NCBI GenBank assembly: GCA_021823425.1 | Contig: JAKANX010000033.1 | Span: 1 to 9,489 of the forward strand | From: Microcaldota archaeon | GTDB taxonomy: Archaea > Micrarchaeota > Micrarchaeia > Anstonellales > Bilamarchaeaceae | Direction: 5' to 3' | DNA length: 9,489 bases | Shown: positions 7,091 through 9,489 of the stretch, in pieces | Numbering within the stretch: the first letter of the stretch is position 1 | Layout of the letters: the number at the start of each line of letters is the position of its first letter | Program-made: the position numbers and the translations under genes | The notes under the pieces: generated by a model | Told to the model about the DNA's origin: nothing | Databases searched by the model: none | The model's input: only the letters and a program-made list of their open reading frames with translations

Positions 7091-7100
7091 TAATATTAAT
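7091..7100 (-). promoter_or_regulatory. TATA-like box for the HEAT-like gene
   Basis: On the minus strand this reads ATTAATATTA. The predicted transcription start is near 7071, leaving a leader of about 9 bases before ATG 7062. The same ATTAATA string lies at the equivalent place in the other divergent region (4993-4999), so the two intergenic regions share layout on both strands. Confidence 0.45.
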
Positions 7101-7110
7101 ACCTAGCAGT

Positions 7111-7147
7111 TTATAAATACTTTTATCCACTAAATACAACATATAAA
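7111..7147 (+). promoter_or_regulatory. Promoter with conserved block ahead of the 143-residue gene (copy B)
   Basis: TTATAAATAC at 7111-7120 is a TATA-type box. It and the following TTTTATC, ACTAAATA, AACA and ATAAA segments repeat copy A at 5020-5058 with only single-base differences and short gaps. If this TATA box is used, transcription would start near 7140 and leave a leader of nearly 60 bases before ATG 7199. That is unusually long beside the other genes here and leaves room for a regulatory function. Confidence 0.55.
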
Positions 7148-7158
7148 CGCAGTTATTG

Positions 7159-7167
7159 ATATAAACC
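7159..7167 (+). promoter_or_regulatory. Alternative TATA-like box close to the 143-residue gene
   Basis: GATATAAAC is centred about 36 bases before ATG 7199 and predicts a start near 7188, with a leader of about 10 bases. It competes with the conserved block upstream as the main promoter, and the sequence alone does not decide between them. Confidence 0.35.
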
Positions 7168-7198
7168 GGATAAGGCGCGTTTATAGTGCGAAAACGTG

Positions 7199-7630
7199 AT
7201 GAGAGTGGGAAAAGGCAGGGTTTTGGAGATGATGCCCGGAAAGGGGCTTGCGGCTTCGGACAGCGGCGCCCCTGCCAAATTCGGGCACATGATGGAGCCA
7301 GACCGGGCTGCAAAGGAAACAAATGCGCAGAACAGCATGAAGATGGACTTGGTGCTCGCGCTTTCCCACCTCACGCTGGAAGGCACGGTGAGCCGCGGTT
7401 CGATAAGGAGGGCAGAGGGCATCGTGGACGGGCTGCTCGGGCCTGCGGCGAATTTTGAAATCGTGATGAACGCGGCGAGGGATATTGCGGAATTGGCCGG
7501 CCCGAAGGTCGCGGAAATGCTCAGGGCCAAGGTCGCTGCGAAGAGGGGCGGCGCCGCGAGCGAGATTGACGGCAGGTATTACGGGAAGCTCGCGGTTGCG
7601 GTTGAGAGGGCGCTTTCCGGGACGGAGTAG
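7199..7630 (+). CDS. 143-residue helical protein of unknown function
   Basis: I do not recognise this protein. The first 45 residues are Gly/Met/Lys-rich and probably flexible. From residue 47 onward it is predicted helical, with a HEAT-like pair centred on AARDIAELAGPKVAEML (92-108). This closely resembles AAGRLAKIGGPASYEFL in the divergently transcribed neighbour, including the shared GP turn. No catalytic motif, signal peptide or membrane segment is visible. A GTG at 7196 could add one residue; ATG 7199 is preferred. Upstream is the conserved promoter block shared with the HD-GYP gene, suggesting common control. The gene is probably monocistronic, since the next gene has its own TATA box 4 bases after this stop. 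The frame, its length and codon content like its neighbours support a real gene; function is open. Confidence 0.72.
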   Translation: MRVGKGRVLEMMPGKGLAASDSGAPAKFGHMMEPDRAAKETNAQNSMKMDLVLALSHLTLEGTVSRGSIRRAEGIVDGLLGPAANFEIVMNAARDIAELAGPKVAEMLRAKVAAKRGGAASEIDGRYYGKLAVAVERALSGTE

Positions 7631-7634
7631 CGGA

Positions 7635-7643
7635 TTATAAATA
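7635..7643 (+). promoter_or_regulatory. TATA box for thpR, leaderless geometry
   Basis: TTATAAATA is centred 25 bases before ATG 7664, so the predicted first transcribed base is at or next to the start codon. No ribosome-binding site precedes that ATG, which agrees with a leaderless mRNA. The next bases, TCTTT and CTAA, weakly resemble the conserved block found at 5020 and 7111. Confidence 0.7.
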
Positions 7644-7663
7644 GTCTTTCGCTAATTTCTTGC

Positions 7664-8194
7664 ATGAGGCTTTTCGTTGCTATAGACATCCCCCCATGGA
7701 TAAGGAGGGTGGTTTACGGCGTGCAGCAGGACCTCCCAAAGGAGGGGCTTGCCGTGGTGCCCACGGAGAATATGCACTTCACGCTCAAATTCCTGGGAGA
7801 AGTCAACATGAAGAAGGTCCCTGCGATAGAGCAGAAGCTCCGCGCGATTTCCCACGACAGGTTCGAGGCGGTGGTGAAGGGAGTGGGCGTTTTCCCGAAC
7901 GAGGAATACGTGCGCGTGGTTTGGGCAGGTTGCAGGACGCAGGAGATGGCGGAGCTCGCAAAAAAAGTTGATGCGGCGCTGCCCGAGTTCCCCTCCGAGC
8001 ATTTCGTAGGGCACCTCACGCTCGCCCGCGTGAAGAGGAAGGCGCTGCTCAAGCCGTTCCTTGAAAAATTCAGGGAGTGGAGGTTCGGGGATTTCAAGCC
8101 CGAGAAATTCTACCTAATGGGAAGCGAGCTCGGCCCCGGAGGCCCCAAATACGCGGTGCTTGCTGAATTCCAGATGAACGAGACTGAAAAGTGA
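7664..8194 (+). CDS. thpR: RNA 2',3'-cyclic phosphodiesterase (2H family, LigT/ThpR)
   Basis: Enzymes of this 2H phosphoesterase family open 2',3'-cyclic phosphates on RNA ends to 2'-phosphates, and some can join tRNA halves through a 2'-5' bond. The 176-residue product has the family's usual size and starts MRLFVAIDIP, the typical N-terminus. Both catalytic HxTx motifs are intact: His38-Thr40 in MHFTLKFLGE and His117-Thr119 in GHLTLARVK. The end, GPKYAVLAEF (160-169), also fits the family. The ATG at 7664 is set by the TATA box 25 bases upstream and the absence of any ribosome site. The downstream metallo-beta-lactamase gene begins 4 bases after its stop and uses GTGA overlapping that stop, so the two are co-transcribed. 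A role in tRNA or RNA end metabolism is expected from family knowledge. Confidence 0.95.
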   Translation: MRLFVAIDIPPWIRRVVYGVQQDLPKEGLAVVPTENMHFTLKFLGEVNMKKVPAIEQKLRAISHDRFEAVVKGVGVFPNEEYVRVVWAGCRTQEMAELAKKVDAALPEFPSEHFVGHLTLARVKRKALLKPFLEKFREWRFGDFKPEKFYLMGSELGPGGPKYAVLAEFQMNETEK

Positions 8195-8198
8195 GCGG

Positions 8199-9245
8199 AT
8201 GAGGGGGCAGGGAAGGTTCTTTCTCGTCGTTCTCGTGTTCTTCTGCGTATTCCTCCTGATGCTGATTCTTTCAATTGGGGCTGCGCTGCTGAACGGAGGT
8301 TTGCAAAATGCGGGGCCCAACACGAATAATGTTTCCGTGAACGGCACCCTTGAGATTTATTTCCTGAACGTGAGCCAGGGGGATTCGGAATTCATCCGCC
8401 AAGGAAACGCTACGATGCTCGTGGACTGCGGGCAGCAGGACCAGGGCAAGCGGATTGCCGCGGACCTTACCGGGCTGGGCATATTCAATATAGATTACTT
8501 GGTGATGACGCACACGGACTTTGACCACATCGGGGGATGCGCCGAAATTCTTAAGGATTTCAACGTGCGGAACGTGGTCGTGGACGGCCAGCAGAGGGAC
8601 ACCGCGGTTTACAAAAACACAATCGCCGCCTTGGGAAACAGGAGCGCGGGAGTGGCGCACATGGGAGATGTGATTGCGCTCGGGGGCGCGAGGCTGAAGG
8701 TTGTGCACGCCAATGCGGGCTCCAGCGACCCGAACCAGAATTCAATAGTGATGAAGTTATCATTCGGTAATTTCACCGCGCTGCTGGACGCGGACTGCGA
8801 CTCGGATTGCGAGCAGAGCCTGCTAAGCGAGGACATAAGCGCTGAAGTGCTCAAGGTGCCGCACCACGGGAGCGCGTACGGAAGCTCCGCTGGGTTTCTG
8901 CAAAAGGTCAGCCCGTCGCTCGCGATAATAGAGGTGGGGAAGAACGACTACGGGCACCCTTCGAACGGGACCTTGGAGAGGCTTGCGGCTTCCGGTGCGC
9001 GCATAATGCGCACGGACCTGGACGGGACGATTGTCTTGAGCACCGACGGCGGAGTGCCTTCGGTTTCTGGCGGGGGCAGGGCGGACGCGATTGCAAACGG
9101 GGAGGAATTCATTTACAGGAGCCAGCTGCCGGACGGCCCGTGGGACAAAACCGCGTTCTTCATGGGCCCAAACTATTACGGGCCAAGTGAGCTTACTGCG
9201 GGCTTCGCGATGGGGGCGCTGGAAAAATACTCCCGCCCAGGGTGA
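8199..9245 (+). CDS. Membrane-anchored ComEC-type metallo-beta-lactamase-fold hydrolase
   Basis: The 348-residue protein begins with one hydrophobic segment (about 7-31), a signal peptide or anchor that would place the rest outside the cytoplasm. Residues 50-285 form a metallo-beta-lactamase domain of the ComEC C-terminal (COG2333) type: LNVSQGDSEF (56-65), VDCG (75-78), THTDFDHIGG (104-113), LLDADCDSDCE (195-205), PHHGSAYGSS (221-230) and DYGHPS (250-255). The metal motif is HxDxDH, as in ComEC-like proteins, rather than HxHxDH. In bacteria this domain is linked to DNA uptake as a probable nuclease, but the ComEC channel domain is absent here, so substrate and role are open. Cys77, Cys114, Cys200 and Cys204 could form disulfides outside the cell. 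The last 60 residues are not assigned. GTGA at 8191-8194 provides the ribosome site. It is co-transcribed with thpR. Confidence 0.88.
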   Translation: MRGQGRFFLVVLVFFCVFLLMLILSIGAALLNGGLQNAGPNTNNVSVNGTLEIYFLNVSQGDSEFIRQGNATMLVDCGQQDQGKRIAADLTGLGIFNIDYLVMTHTDFDHIGGCAEILKDFNVRNVVVDGQQRDTAVYKNTIAALGNRSAGVAHMGDVIALGGARLKVVHANAGSSDPNQNSIVMKLSFGNFTALLDADCDSDCEQSLLSEDISAEVLKVPHHGSAYGSSAGFLQKVSPSLAIIEVGKNDYGHPSNGTLERLAASGARIMRTDLDGTIVLSTDGGVPSVSGGGRADAIANGEEFIYRSQLPDGPWDKTAFFMGPNYYGPSELTAGFAMGALEKYSRPG

Positions 9246-9247
9246 GA

Positions 9248-9253
9248 TTTTTT
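9248..9253 (+). terminator. T-tract terminator after the metallo-beta-lactamase gene
   Basis: Six Ts begin 2 bases after the stop codon, with a second run of five Ts at 9293-9297. Archaeal RNA polymerase stops at such T-rich tracts without needing a hairpin, and no hairpin is obvious here. This would end the thpR transcript before the convergent sigma-like gene. Confidence 0.45.
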
Positions 9254-9295
9254 CAAAGACGGCGATGCACGCGCCCTTGTTAATGAAAGGTATTT

Positions 9296-9489
9296 TTAGT
9301 CAAGGAAACCCTTGACGAGCGCGGCCCTTGTCGGGTGCTTGAGATTTCTCATTGCGAGGGCCTCAAGGACCCTGGCCCAGGTATCGGTGCAGCCCAAGTG
9401 CGCGGCGACCTCCTCGGCGGAGTGCGGCGTGTCATCTATTCCGAACCGCATCCGGATTACCTTTTCAAGCTTCGGCGGAAGGGTCCTGA
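9296..9489 (-). CDS. Bacterial-type sigma-70 factor, C-terminal region 4 (partial at window end)
   Basis: On the minus strand the frame is open from the window edge to a TAA at 9298-9296, giving 63 residues; the gene starts outside the window. The sequence follows sigma-70 region 4 from end to end: LEKVIRMRFGID (7-18) matches the AKVLRMRFGID of E. coli RpoD, EEVAAHLG (25-32) matches EEVGKQFD, and LEALAMRNLKHPTR (41-54) matches IEAKALRKLRHPSR. The terminal FLD equals RpoD's FLD(D). Region 4 binds the -35 element and the beta-flap of RNA polymerase. In the recognition helix, RpoD R588 is kept, but R584, E585 and Q589 are replaced by Asp, Thr and Val, so -35 preference is probably different. Regions 2 and 3 cannot be seen. 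It converges on the metallo-beta-lactamase gene. Base composition is like its neighbours. A sigma factor is foreign to standard archaeal transcription. Confidence 0.85.
   Translation of the reverse strand, partial: RTLPPKLEKVIRMRFGIDDTPHSAEEVAAHLGCTDTWARVLEALAMRNLKHPTRAALVKGFLD

Noticed and set aside
7199..7630. The 143-residue protein as a fourth member of the small TPR-like family at 1-1125
   Set aside because: Some helical Ala/Glu-rich stretches look alike, but the landmark motifs are missing in order. The match to the neighbouring HEAT-like protein is better.
9091..9315. 74-codon plus-strand frame across the end of the metallo-beta-lactamase gene
   Set aside because: It is in a different frame from the clear hydrolase, overlaps its C-terminus and runs into the convergent sigma-like gene, with no ribosome site or recognisable content.
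9299..9489. The right-edge gene as an archaeal TFB or an ordinary HTH regulator
   Set aside because: The MRFGID, EEV, EA.A.R.LKHP and terminal FLD pattern runs through the whole 63 residues in sigma-70 region 4 order. TFB cyclin folds and common HTH families do not show this.

Overview
The window looks like part of an archaeal chromosome of fairly high GC content. The archaeal evidence is a membrane-inserted LonB protease with the archaeal Ser/Lys arrangement, a UPF0200 P-loop protein, TATA-box promoters, one start codon about 25 bases below a TATA box (leaderless geometry), and GTGA-type Shine-Dalgarno sites. Two genes are nevertheless of bacterial type: a complete HD-GYP domain protein, and at the right edge the C-terminal end of a bacterial sigma-70 factor (region 4), which archaea normally lack. 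Complete sigma factors have been reported from single-cell genomes of Diapherotrites and Nanoarchaeota (Rinke et al. 2013, from memory). A Diapherotrites-like DPANN archaeon is therefore my best guess, as an inference only.

Layout. Positions 1-1125 (+) hold three small, closely packed helical genes that look like tandem paralogues with a TPR-like pattern; the first is cut by the window edge. Positions 1126-4977 (-) form an apparent three-gene operon read leftward: UPF0200 P-loop protein, PmbA/TldE-like protein, LonB. Its last stop codon abuts the stop of the third small gene. From 4978 to 5071 lies a divergent promoter region. Positions 5072-6373 (+) encode a coiled-coil/HD-GYP protein, whose stop overlaps that of a HEAT-like gene on the other strand (6370-7062). 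A second divergent promoter region (7063-7198) separates the HEAT-like gene from a 143-residue protein of unknown function (7199-7630, +), which carries a similar helical repeat. A leaderless promoter then drives a two-gene unit: RNA 2',3'-cyclic phosphodiesterase ThpR (7664-8194) and a membrane-anchored ComEC-type metallo-beta-lactamase protein (8199-9245). The sigma-like gene (9296 to the window end, -) converges on it.

How the parts relate. The leftward operon suggests a protein quality-control or peptide-processing group with an uncharacterised nucleotide-binding partner. The two divergent promoter regions share an almost identical block of about 37-39 bases, so the HD-GYP gene and the 143-residue gene (or their divergent partners) are probably regulated together. 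An HD-GYP protein, a sigma factor and a conserved promoter block within 4.5 kb of an archaeal genome is the most interesting combination here. Any functional link among them is inference. No stretch longer than 300 bases lacks a gene, and I saw no tRNA, rRNA, CRISPR array or insertion sequence.
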